Shown: in pieces, positions 46,517 through 54,896 of the stretch
Layout: every line of letters starts with the position of its first letter
How positions within the stretch are numbered: position 1 is the first letter of the stretch
Origin: Microcoleus sp. FACHB-68
Lineage (GTDB): Bacteria; Cyanobacteriota; Cyanobacteriia; Cyanobacteriales; Oscillatoriaceae
Assembly (NCBI RefSeq): GCF_014695715.1
Contig: NZ_JACJOT010000018.1
Coordinates: forward strand, 62,001-126,000
Direction: 5' to 3'
DNA: 64,000 bases
Position numbers and translations under genes: made by a program
The notes under the pieces: generated by a model
The model's input: the letters and a program-made list of their open reading frames with translations, nothing else
Database searches by the model: none
What the model was told of the DNA's origin: nothing

Positions 46517-47404
46517 TCAAATGTCAGCGTTAGTTTCTTCCTTCATCCACCGGCGAGTGCCAAAAAACTGGCAAGAATGGGATGCAACTTTCGCAGATAA
46601 TGTTAGGGCGTCGGTAAAATTTTCTTGGAGAATGTAGTGGCAAAACGCGCCGTGAAAAATGTCACCGGCACCGAGGGTATCTACAGGATTAACTGCCGGC
46701 ACCGGCACCTCACCGATCTTTTCAATACTGAAATATTGAATTGATTTTTCTCCGTGAGTAATCGCGATGTTGGGAATTTCTAGCCCCTGAAGATAGGCAA
46801 AAACTTCTTCAGGCCGGCAGCAATTGGGAGGATGAAAGTTGGCTGAACAAATGACATAGCTTGCCAAAGGTAATATTTCTTCAAAACCAGCTTTCCAGCT
46901 TCCCCCATCAATCACAATTGGGATATTTTTTGAGTAAGCTTCCTGAGCAATGACTTTGCTGATGGCCATTTGATGGCCATCGATTAAAATAATATTAACG
47001 TTGTCCAAATCCATTGCCGGCAGTTGTTCAGCAGCAATTTGTACTTGAGTTGCGTTGATAGAAACAACAGCCCGATCTCCGGTGCTTTGAGTCACCATAA
47101 TTGAAGAAATTGCTGGAGGGGCAATCCGGTAAGGATCAGAATCTACGATTGTCACACCATGAATTTCTAAATCAGCCCGAATTAGTTGGGCGATGGGATG
47201 AACACCCAAAACCCCCAGGAATGTTGCCTGATTGCCCAAGTAGCTGAAGGTGATGCCGGCATTAGTAGCAGGGCCGCCAGCAGCAACCATGTAATCGGAG
47301 GCCACAATTTTTTGATTGTTGTGAGGGGGACTTGCCACTAAATATACTAAGTCCAGAGTTGATAATCCTACGAACAGTCCTTGCCTAGCCAATTGTGCGG
47401 TCAC
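46517..47404 (-). CDS. PfkB-family carbohydrate kinase
   Basis: A 295-aa ribokinase-fold sugar kinase. N-terminal GLSTLDLVYLV and the GGPATNAGITFSYLG substrate segment (PfkB signature 1); C-terminal NPVDTLGAGDIFHGAF (PfkB signature 2, with the catalytic Asp and the GAGD anion hole). Substrate could be fructose, ribose or a related sugar; not resolvable. Starts with GTG 47404. It ends convergent with the histidine kinase gene, 53 bases apart. Confidence 0.9.
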   Translation of the reverse strand: MTAQLARQGLFVGLSTLDLVYLVASPPHNNQKIVASDYMVAAGGPATNAGITFSYLGNQATFLGVLGVHPIAQLIRADLEIHGVTIVDSDPYRIAPPAISSIMVTQSTGDRAVVSINATQVQIAAEQLPAMDLDNVNIILIDGHQMAISKVIAQEAYSKNIPIVIDGGSWKAGFEEILPLASYVICSANFHPPNCCRPEEVFAYLQGLEIPNIAITHGEKSIQYFSIEKIGEVPVPAVNPVDTLGAGDIFHGAFCHYILQENFTDALTLSAKVASHSCQFFGTRRWMKEETNADI

Positions 47405-47730
47405 GATTCAGTTTGAACCTCTTCTACCACTTCGATTCCGGCTGCTAACATTGATATTGATATCAACGATTAAACCTGCAAGCTTTTTAAACTATCGTGG
47501 ATCGGCTAATTGATAGCAAACCCGCTTTGAAAAACAGAAGATATAATAAGCTATCAATTATATTATCAAGTTGGGCGTAGAAAAAACTAAATTTTTTCCA
47601 AAAACTGGATTTGTACAATCTTTGTTTTTAAGAAGTCAGCCTTAAAAAAAGTATTCTCAAAGCTTGAAATCCTGTCAAGCCCCGGCTAAAACTAGAAATT
47701 TGTCTCAACCCCAAGTCTGGGTTGCCTTCG
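47405..47730. other. Divergent spacer of PfkB and ethylene-receptor-like genes
   Basis: 326 bases holding the promoters of both divergent genes. A palindrome-like run (TTGATATTGATATCAAC around 47453-47469) is present. No further gene is visible. Confidence 0.4.
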
Positions 47731-50700
47731 ATGTTGGAACTCCTAAAATACCCTTTTTTCTCAAACCAGTTGATGCCGTTCGGTTCTTACTTAGCCTCAG
47801 CCTTTATGCCTCACGGGCACGGCTATCTCTGGAAACCAGAGTTAGTAGGGGTGCACTTCCTGTCAGATTTTCTGATTGCACTGGCCTATTATATAATCGC
47901 CCTCAGCCTGGGCTACTTTGTCCGCCAGCGGCATGATGTGCCTTTTTCCGCGATGTTCTGGCTATTTGGGGCGTTCATTGCTGCTTGTGGCACCACCCAT
48001 TTGATGGAAGTCTGGACGCTGTGGCATCCAACTTACTGGCTGTCGGGGGGCATTAAAGCGGTTACAGCGACAGTTTCCCTGTACACGGCTGTGGCGCTGT
48101 TTCCCCTGATCCCTCAAGCACTGGCACTGGCAAGTCCTGCCCAATTAAGAGCAGCTAATGAAAAGTTGGCCCAAGAAATCCAAGCTCATCAGTACACAGA
48201 GGAGGCGTTACGAGAAAGTGAAGCCCGTTTCCGCTCAATTTTTGAGTCCGCCGCGATTGGGATCGCCCTTGGAGACTTGAAAGGGCGGATTTTAGCGACA
48301 AACTCGGCATTCCAGCAGATGCTAGGTTACAGCGAGAACGAACTGTGCGGAATGAGTTACGCAGCATTGACGGCCCCAGAGGATCTCGATGCCGAGCACG
48401 TATTTGACCGGCAACTCATGGCAGGGGAACGCGACAGCTACCAGCTAGAGAAGCGCTATATCTGCAGCGACCGGCAGCTAATGTGGGCCAATCTTACGGT
48501 TTCGCCGATCCGGGATGCTGAAGGAAGGCCACAATACACCATTGCAATGGTAGAGGACATCAGACAGCGCAAGCAGGCAGAGGAAGAGATTCGCAATTTA
48601 AACGCAGAGTTGGAAGCACGGGTAACCCAGCGAACTGCACAGTTAAGGGTTGCTAACGAACAATTAGAAACAAGGGCGCGGCAGCAGCGAGTGGTGGCCC
48701 AAGTGGGTCAGCGAGCACTGGCCGGCGCTGAGCTTTCCTGTCTAATGGATGAAGCAGTGGCGCTTGTTGCCCAAACGCTGCAAGTTGAGTATTGCAAGGT
48801 GTTGGAACTCCTGCCAGGGGTGGGAGCATTGCTTTTGAGAGCCGGCATCGGGTGGAAAAAGGGGCTAGTCGGTTACGCTACCGTTGGTGCGGATCTCAAT
48901 TCTCAAAGCGGTTACACTCTGCACGTGGGTGAGCCGGTGATCGTTGAAGACTTGCGTGAGGAAACCCGCTTTACAGGGCCAGCATTGCTGCACGAGCATG
49001 GCGTAATTGCCGGCTTAAGCGTAACGATTGCCGGTAGAGATCAACCTTTTGGGGTTCTGGGCGCACACACGCGCTCTCACCGGCAGTTTACCCAAGATGA
49101 CATTTATTTTCTCCAAGCGGTCGCCAACGTCCTCTCTACGGCCATTGAGCGCCAGCAAACCGAGGAGGCGCTCCGCTCAAGTGAGGAGAAGTTCCGCCAA
49201 ATCGCAGAAAATATTGCTGAGGTCTTTTGGATCGCCGCAGTCGGAAAGGCTCAGATCATTTACATCAGTCCTGCTTACGAAAAAATCTGGGGACGTTCCT
49301 GTGCTGAGTTATACCAGAAACCGCAGACCTTTCTTGACACCATCCATCCAGAAGATTTGCAATCTTTCATCGCTGCTAGCCAAAAACACCGCGAAGGCAA
49401 GTATTTTCATCACGAGTATCGAATTATCCGACCCGATGGTTCAGTGCGCTGGATCTGGACGAGAGGCTTTCCCGTCAGAAATGAGGCGGGAGAAGTTTAC
49501 CGCACTGCTGGAATTTTGGAGGATGTCACTGAGCGCAAACAAATGGAACAAGCGCTTTTTCAAGAAAAGGAACTCGCTCAAGTTACATTGCAATCGATTG
49601 GGGATGCAGTGATCACGACTGATGCGCTTGGCAAAATTGTTTATCTCAACCCAATTGCGGAAAAGCTCACCGGCTGGAAAGTTGAAGATGCCAAAGGATT
49701 GCCTCTAATTGAGAGATTCCGCATTGTCGATGAAACGACACGAGAGCCGGCGGACAACCCTGTAGAAACTGTTTTCAAAGAGCGGCGTATTGTCGGTCTT
49801 GCTAACCATACCCTGCTGATCTCTCGTAATGGAAAAGAATACGCGATTGAGGACTCTGCCGCTCCTATCCAAACGGGAGATGGGCAAATTTTAGGCGCGG
49901 TTTTAGTGTTTCGAGATGTCACGGAACGGCGTAACTTAGCCCATCAATTATCTTGGCAAGCCAGCCATGATCCGCTGACTGGACTGGCGAATCGCCGGGA
50001 ATTTGAGCAATATCTAGAGCAATGCGTGGTTACGGCTACGACGAAAAACCAACAGCACACGCTATGTTTTTTGGATCTGGATCGCTTCAAAATTGTTAAC
50101 GATACTTGTGGTCATGTGGCGGGAGATGAACTTTTGCGCCAAGTTAGCACACTGTTGCAATCTCGCTGTCGCAAAACCGATATTCTCGCACGTTTAGGTG
50201 GCGATGAATTTGCTTTGCTTTTAATGCAATGCCCCTTAGAAAAAGGTCGAAAAGTTACCCAATCGCTGCTCGAAAGCTTTCAAGAATTCCGCTTTATCTG
50301 GCAAGAAAAAACGTTTAACATCGGTGCAAGTATTGGTTTGGTAACAATTGATGCCGAGCTGATCAGTTTGACGGGTAGCATCTCCACAGATAGCTTGTTA
50401 AGTGCGGCTGATGCAGCTTGCTATGCGGCTAAAAATCGAGGACGAAATCGCGTACATATTTACCAGCCAAATGATAGGGATGTGGCTCAGCAGCGCAGCG
50501 AGGCGCAGTGGGTGACGCGGATTAATAAAGCTTGTGAGGAGCATCAGTTCTGTTTGTACTTTCAACCAATTGCCTCTCTGACGAATGGTTGTGAAGTTGG
50601 AGAGCATTACGAAGTGCTGCTGCGTTTGGTGGAAGAAAGCGGGGAATTAATTCCACCGATGGCTTTTCTACCGGCTGCTGAACGATATAACTTAATGCCA

Positions 50701-51324
50701 ATGATTGATCGCTGGGTGATTGGCAAGTTTTTTGCTTATTTGTCTTATGTCATTGGTCAAACGTCATTAGTGTCTGACTCTGGACAGTGGAGAAAAGATC
50801 AACCCCATAATCTTTATGCGATCAATTTGTCTGGTGCAAGTGTTAATGATGACGAATTTATTGATTTCTTGCAACAGCAGTTTTCAATTCATCAAGTTCC
50901 CCCCCAGGCGATTTGCTTTGAGATTACTGAAACCGTGGCTATCTCCAATTTAACTAAGGCTGCACAACTGATTCGCAAACTGAAGGCTTTAGGTTGCCGC
51001 TTCGCTTTGGATGATTTTGGAACCGGAATGTCTTCTTTTGCTTATCTCAAAAATTTGCCGGTGGATTACTTAAAAATTGATGGTAATTTTGTTAAAGATA
51101 TCGCAGATGATCCGATTGATTTTGTCATGGTGGAAGCGATTAACCGAATCGGTCATGTGATGGGATTGAAAACAATAGCAGAGTTTGTGTCTGATGAGAT
51201 TATTTTGGAGAAAATTAAAGCTCTGGGCGTAGATTATGCTCAAGGTTATGAAATTGCTATGCCGCAGCGACTGATCACAGTTGAACATAAATCGTTTAGA
51301 ATTGAAAACACTCGTGACCGTTAA
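47731..51324 (+). CDS. Ethylene-receptor-like sensor with PAS/GAF and GGDEF-EAL domains
   Basis: A 1197-aa membrane protein. Residues about 38-130 form a three-helix ETR1-type ethylene-binding domain: SDFLIALAYY, FGAFIAACGTTHLMEVWT, KAVTATVSLYTAVAL. Mapped on Arabidopsis ETR1 numbering, Asp25, Tyr32, Ile35, Ile62, and the copper ligands Cys65 and His69 are kept (here D46, Y53, I56, I83, C86, H90); Pro36 is Ala57. Then PAS (about 155-285), GAF (about 320-475), two PAS (about 480-735), GGDEF with an intact RLGGDEF (823-827), and an EAL domain with E961-V-L in place of EAL, DDFGTG and QGYEIA. It probably makes and/or breaks c-di-GMP in response to a gas or light-linked cue. ATG 47731 fits homologue starts. 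Confidence 0.9.
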   Translation: MLELLKYPFFSNQLMPFGSYLASAFMPHGHGYLWKPELVGVHFLSDFLIALAYYIIALSLGYFVRQRHDVPFSAMFWLFGAFIAACGTTHLMEVWTLWHPTYWLSGGIKAVTATVSLYTAVALFPLIPQALALASPAQLRAANEKLAQEIQAHQYTEEALRESEARFRSIFESAAIGIALGDLKGRILATNSAFQQMLGYSENELCGMSYAALTAPEDLDAEHVFDRQLMAGERDSYQLEKRYICSDRQLMWANLTVSPIRDAEGRPQYTIAMVEDIRQRKQAEEEIRNLNAELEARVTQRTAQLRVANEQLETRARQQRVVAQVGQRALAGAELSCLMDEAVALVAQTLQVEYCKVLELLPGVGALLLRAGIGWKKGLVGYATVGADLNSQSGYTLHVGEPVIVEDLREETRFTGPALLHEHGVIAGLSVTIAGRDQPFGVLGAHTRSHRQFTQDDIYFLQAVANVLSTAIERQQTEEALRSSEEKFRQIAENIAEVFWIAAVGKAQIIYISPAYEKIWGRSCAELYQKPQTFLDTIHPEDLQSFIAASQKHREGKYFHHEYRIIRPDGSVRWIWTRGFPVRNEAGEVYRTAGILEDVTERKQMEQALFQEKELAQVTLQSIGDAVITTDALGKIVYLNPIAEKLTGWKVEDAKGLPLIERFRIVDETTREPADNPVETVFKERRIVGLANHTLLISRNGKEYAIEDSAAPIQTGDGQILGAVLVFRDVTERRNLAHQLSWQASHDPLTGLANRREFEQYLEQCVVTATTKNQQHTLCFLDLDRFKIVNDTCGHVAGDELLRQVSTLLQSRCRKTDILARLGGDEFALLLMQCPLEKGRKVTQSLLESFQEFRFIWQEKTFNIGASIGLVTIDAELISLTGSISTDSLLSAADAACYAAKNRGRNRVHIYQPNDRDVAQQRSEAQWVTRINKACEEHQFCLYFQPIASLTNGCEVGEHYEVLLRLVEESGELIPPMAFLPAAERYNLMPMIDRWVIGKFFAYLSYVIGQTSLVSDSGQWRKDQPHNLYAINLSGASVNDDEFIDFLQQQFSIHQVPPQAICFEITETVAISNLTKAAQLIRKLKALGCRFALDDFGTGMSSFAYLKNLPVDYLKIDGNFVKDIADDPIDFVMVEAINRIGHVMGLKTIAEFVSDEIILEKIKALGVDYAQGYEIAMPQRLITVEHKSFRIENTRDR

Positions 51325-51359
51325 CTTTCGGTTTTAAGACTTCATTTTTGACGATTTTA

Positions 51360-52220
51360 ATGGAAACTGAACCAAAGCCCAGCACACTTTATGTTGTTGG
51401 TACGCCAATTGGCAATCTGGAAGATATGACGTTTCGGGCGGTGCGGATTTTGCAGGCGGTAGATGTGATCGCTGCTGAGGATACACGCCACACCGGCAAG
51501 CTGTTACAGCATTTTCAAATTAAAACTTCACAGATTAGCTACCACGAACATAATCGGCAGCAACGCATTCCCCAGCTGGTTGAAATGATGCTTCAGGGAC
51601 AGACAATTGCTTTGGTGACGGATGCGGGAATGCCGGCAATTTCTGATCCGGGATATGAGTTGGTTAAGGCGTGTATTGAGGCGGGAATTCCAGTGGTGCC
51701 GGTTCCGGGACCCACTGCTGTAATTGCGGCGCTTTGTGCTTGTGGTTTGCCGGCAGATCGGTTTGTATTTGAAGGTTTTTTGCCGGCAAAAGGTAAAGAT
51801 CGGCAATCTCGTCTGCAAGCTATACAAACTGAATTTCGCACGATGATTTTATATGAAGCGCCGCACCGGCTGCTGCAAACTCTACAAGATTTGAAGACTT
51901 TTTTAGGAACTAGCCGGCAGATTGTTGTTGCGAGAGAGTTGACGAAGTTGCATGAAGAGTTTTGGCGGGGAACACTTGAAGAAGCGACTGCCCATTATGA
52001 TGGCAATTTTCAAGTGAAAGGTGAGATAAGTTTGGTGGTTGCCGGCTGCGAGATGGAGGTGCCGGCAATTTCTGAGGAAACGCTCAAAGCGGAATTACAA
52101 GCGCTGTTAAATCAGGGAATTTCCCGTTCTGAAGCCAGCCGGTTATTGGCGCAGCAAACGTCTCTTCCTCGACGGCAAATTTATCAGTTGGCTTTGACGA
52201 TTTTGGATGAGAGTGATTAG
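51360..52220 (+). CDS. rsmI: 16S rRNA (cytidine1402-2'-O)-methyltransferase
   Basis: A 286-aa tetrapyrrole-methylase-fold enzyme that 2'-O-methylates C1402 of 16S rRNA. Family signs: YVVGTPIGNLEDMTFRA at the N-terminus, AAEDTRHTGKLLQHF, LVTDAGMPAISDPGYELV, and PGPTAVIAALCACGLPADRFVFEGFLP. ATG 51360 is used; a TTG at 51348 is the alternative start. Its last 68 codons are copied at 53343-53543 as part of a segmental duplication. Confidence 0.94.
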   Translation: METEPKPSTLYVVGTPIGNLEDMTFRAVRILQAVDVIAAEDTRHTGKLLQHFQIKTSQISYHEHNRQQRIPQLVEMMLQGQTIALVTDAGMPAISDPGYELVKACIEAGIPVVPVPGPTAVIAALCACGLPADRFVFEGFLPAKGKDRQSRLQAIQTEFRTMILYEAPHRLLQTLQDLKTFLGTSRQIVVARELTKLHEEFWRGTLEEATAHYDGNFQVKGEISLVVAGCEMEVPAISEETLKAELQALLNQGISRSEASRLLAQQTSLPRRQIYQLALTILDESD

Positions 52221-52242
52221 AGGGAGGATCAGGAATTTTTTT

Positions 52243-52361
52243 AACCACAGATTCCGCAGGTGAAACCCGAATGTGCTTTGCTTGTCATAGGAGTTCCACC
52301 TGCATCCACAGATACAGATGTTGGCGATAGTCTTTCGTCAGGGATAGGCATATAAGCGCAG
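52243..52361. repeat. CACAGAT-type interspersed repeat
   Basis: Contains ACCACAGATTCCGCAGGTG, a self-complementary counterpart GTTCCACCTGCATCCACAG downstream, and TTGGCGATAGT. Similar sequence recurs at 53555-53680, 53694-53775 and in part at 56340-56413. The inverted arms would form a hairpin. Confidence 0.7.
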
Positions 52362-52551
52362 ATGAATGTTAGTAAACTATTAAATTCGAGAACCTTTTTA
52401 AATTGAATCAACAATGAGCAGAAAAAGAAAAATAAGGTGAGCCGGTTGTGGGTGATTGGGCAGTTTAAGGAAAATAAAAGGCAAAAGCTCAGAAGCAAAA
52501 TTCTTGAAAGTTTAAGCTTATATAATAAACTCACCGTTGTTTAAAAAAAAT

Positions 52552-53289
52552 ATGAAATTTCATTGGTTACTCACCGGCATATTCATCGCCCTCACCGGCT
52601 CTACTGAACTAGCAGCAGAAAATTCCCCCGCATCGAGCACCACCGCACTGCCGGCACCACCGCCTCCAGGCAGCATCATTACACCCCAGTCACTGGCGGC
52701 ACCGAGTCCCGGCAACCTCGTCGCCTCTCAAAACCTACAAATCTCAGCCAGTGGTATTGGATCTGCTAAGTTGGGAATGACAATAGGAGAACTTAAACAG
52801 CAGTTAGGCACAAATACTGAATTTATAGTAGGGTGGTATTCCTCGGAGGAATATGACGCAGTAGCGGTCATCCAAGGCGGAATCGTGCAGTATTACATTC
52901 CCTACTCAACCAGAAAGCCGCTTCAAGATTCCGATATTATCGTCATGTTAAGCACCGAAAATTCCCAATATCGAACCGATAAAAACGTTGGCCCCGGTAC
53001 ATCGATCAAAAAAGCTGAGGAAGTTTACGGAGACGCCACCTTACATCACACGCTTCGGGTCGAAGGCATAGAATATGTCAGATTTGCCAACGCACCGGCG
53101 TATCTCAATTTTCGCCTGGGTTCGGTTGTAGGTAAAGGTGAGAACCGCTTAGCAGGAGTTTATCCGAGGCTCGACCCACGTAACGTGCGTAACTTAACCG
53201 CCTACCGCCAAACAAAGGAATATCGCGAAAACGCCACCATTCGCGCAGTATCTGTGGCTTGTCCACGCGGAGACTGCTCAAAATTGTAG
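52552..53289 (+). CDS. Exported protein of unknown function, duplicate 1 (lipobox lost)
   Basis: A 245-aa protein starting MKFHWLLTGIFIALTGSTE. It is a paralogue of the protein encoded at 53955, but at the lipobox position it has Ser17 (TGS) where the other has Cys17 (AGC), so it should not be lipid-anchored. A Pro/Ala/Ser-rich linker (about 25-60) precedes a conserved globular part: GIGSAKLGMTIGELKQQLG, QYYIPYS, QYRTDKNVGPGTSIKKAEEVYGDA. Similar DUF-type secreted proteins are found in cyanobacteria. ATG 52552 (TTG 52537 precedes). Function unknown. Confidence 0.75.
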   Translation: MKFHWLLTGIFIALTGSTELAAENSPASSTTALPAPPPPGSIITPQSLAAPSPGNLVASQNLQISASGIGSAKLGMTIGELKQQLGTNTEFIVGWYSSEEYDAVAVIQGGIVQYYIPYSTRKPLQDSDIIVMLSTENSQYRTDKNVGPGTSIKKAEEVYGDATLHHTLRVEGIEYVRFANAPAYLNFRLGSVVGKGENRLAGVYPRLDPRNVRNLTAYRQTKEYRENATIRAVSVACPRGDCSKL

Positions 53290-53342
53290 AAATTGCCGGT
53301 ACCCATCGCAAAAAAACAACCTCATATGATAGTAATTGTTAA

Positions 53343-53543
53343 GTGAAAGGTGAGTTGAGTTTGGTGGTTGCCGGCTGCGAGATGGAGGGATCGGCAATTT
53401 CTGAGGAAACGCTCAAGGCGGAATTACAAGCAATGTTAAATCAGGGAATTTCTCGTTCTGAAGCCAGCCGGTTATTGGCGCAGCAAACGTCTCTTCCTCG
53501 ACGGCAAATTTATCAGTTGGCTTTGACAATTTTGGATGATTAA
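53343..53543 (+). pseudogene. Duplicated 3' fragment of rsmI
   Basis: Encodes 66 residues, KGELSLVVAGCEMEGSAIS to TSLPRRQIYQLALTILDD, matching the rsmI C-terminus at 52017-52220 with few changes (VPAIS to GSAIS, ALL to AML). It lacks the methyltransferase core, has no clear ribosome site, and is a by-product of the segmental duplication, not a functional gene. Confidence 0.88.
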
Positions 53544-53554
53544 ACGGTTTATTT

Positions 53555-53775
53555 TTTAACCGCAGATTCCGCAGGTGAAACTGGAATGCGCTTTGCTTGT
53601 AATTCAAGTTCCACCTGCGTCCACAGATAAACGCAGATGTTGGCGATAGTTTGTTGTTGGGGGTAGGGAGATAAGCAAGGATGGGGGATTTTTTTAACCA
53701 CAGATGCACACAGATAAACACAGATGTTGGCGATAGTCTGTCGTCAGGGGTAGAGAGATAGGCGCAGATAAATGT
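53555..53775. repeat. CACAGAT-type interspersed repeats (two adjacent copies)
   Basis: 53555-53680 matches the 52243 copy (CCGCAGGTGAAAC, GTTCCACCTGC, GTTGGCGATAGT). 53694-53775 repeats AACCACAGATGCACACAG and GTTGGCGATAGTCTGTCGTC. Non-coding. Confidence 0.7.
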
Positions 53776-53954
53776 TAGTAAAATATTAAGTTTGAGGAGC
53801 TTCTGAAATTTAATTAACAACTATCAGAAAAAAACAAGGTGAGTCGGTTGTGGGTTCCTGGGCACCTTGATGAAAACAAAAGGCAAAAGATCAAAAGCAA
53901 AATTTTTGAAGTTTTAAGCTTAAATAATGAAATAACCGTTGTTCAAAGAAAAAG

Positions 53955-54689
53955 ATGAAACTTCATTGGTTACTCACCGGCATATTCATCACCCTCGCCG
54001 GCTGTACGAACCCAGCAGCCAACAATTCTCCCACATCGAGTACCACGCCACTGCCGCCACCTCCCCCACCACCCGGCAGCATTGTCGCCCCTCAGTCATC
54101 GGCAGAGTCTCCCAATGACACCCCAGCCAAGGACACGCCAGCCGGCGCGAATAGCCAGACAATCTCAGAATTAGGGATTGGATCTGCCACGGTGGGAATG
54201 ACTTTAGGCGAACTCAAGGAGAAACTCGGTACAACTGCCGAATTTACAGTCCAGTCGCCTTACATCGTAGATTTTGACGCCATTGCAGTCAGCGAGGCCG
54301 GCACCGTGCAATATTACATCCTCTATCCAGCAAAAACGCCCCTCGAAGATTCAGATCCCATCCGATTTTTGCTAACGGATAATCCCCAGTATCGAACGGA
54401 CACAGGAGTTGGCCCTGGTACACCCCTCAAACAAGCTGAAGAAGTTTACGGCGATGCGACCTTGTCTTACAATCTCGCCAATGAAGGCAGAGAATATGTC
54501 AAATTTGCCAACGGGCCGGCTAAAAATATCTCGTTCAGGCTGGGGGCGGCTGGGGATAACAGTTTGGCAGGGATCTATCCCACCTCGACAAACGAATTCC
54601 ATGAAACTAACGAATATCGCGAAACCGCAACAATTCGCTCAATACTCGTTGATTGTCGGGGCCAAGAATGCGCCAAACCTTCAAACTAA
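53955..54689 (+). CDS. Lipoprotein of unknown function, duplicate 2
   Basis: A 244-aa protein with a type II signal: MKLHWLLTGIFITLAGCTN, lipobox LAGC with Cys17. Then a Pro-rich linker (PLPPPPPPPGS) and the same conserved part as the upstream paralogue (GIGSATVGMTLGELKEKLG, QYYILYP, QYRTDTGVGPGTPLKQAEEVYGDA). It is expected on the periplasmic face of the membrane or outer membrane. Function unknown. Confidence 0.78.
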   Translation: MKLHWLLTGIFITLAGCTNPAANNSPTSSTTPLPPPPPPPGSIVAPQSSAESPNDTPAKDTPAGANSQTISELGIGSATVGMTLGELKEKLGTTAEFTVQSPYIVDFDAIAVSEAGTVQYYILYPAKTPLEDSDPIRFLLTDNPQYRTDTGVGPGTPLKQAEEVYGDATLSYNLANEGREYVKFANGPAKNISFRLGAAGDNSLAGIYPTSTNEFHETNEYRETATIRSILVDCRGQECAKPSN

Positions 54690-54750
54690 CCTCATCCTTA
54701 ACCTTCATTTGCCCAGAAATTAGACTGTAGGGCAACGATTGTGCCGGCAA

Positions 54751-54814
54751 TCCCCCATGCCCCATGCCCCATGCCCAATCCCCCATGCCCAATCCCCCAT
54801 GCCCAATCCCCCAT
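54751..54814. repeat. Short tandem repeat (CCCATGCCC/CCCAATCCC type)
   Basis: CCCCATG and CCCAATC words repeat head to tail; the last part has three units of the 14-mer CCCCCATGCCCAAT. It lies in the spacer before the phosphomutase gene, a usual place for this kind of cyanobacterial repeat. Confidence 0.85.
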
Positions 54815-54896
54815 TAAAACTCATTCCCGTGGCTGCATTCCTACGCTACCGACCTTCCGGTACTATAAAGGGTGAATCGAGGAGGAAGAGGCAGAT

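Larger units (their letters stand above)
52005..53289 (+). repeat. Segmental tandem duplication, copy 1
   Basis: Unit: rsmI 3' end, spacer with CACAGAT-type repeats, and one lipoprotein-type gene. Copy 2 is at about 53334-54689. Identity is highest over the rsmI part (for example AAGTGAAAGGTGAG at 52012 and 53341) and clear but lower over the gene. Confidence 0.85.
53334..54689 (+). repeat. Segmental tandem duplication, copy 2
   Basis: Second copy of the unit at 52005-53289: an rsmI C-terminal fragment (53343-53543), a CACAGAT-repeat spacer with extra repeat sequence, and the lipoprotein gene (53955). The rsmI piece is near identical; the gene has diverged, especially in the linker. Confidence 0.85.

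Noticed and set aside
47664-47936. 90-codon frame overlapping the start of the ethylene-receptor-like gene
   Set aside because: Different frame over clear coding sequence of the large sensor; no independent support.
54751-54814. CRISPR-like array
   Set aside because: Units are short and contiguous with no spacers, and no cas genes are nearby; it is a simple tandem repeat.
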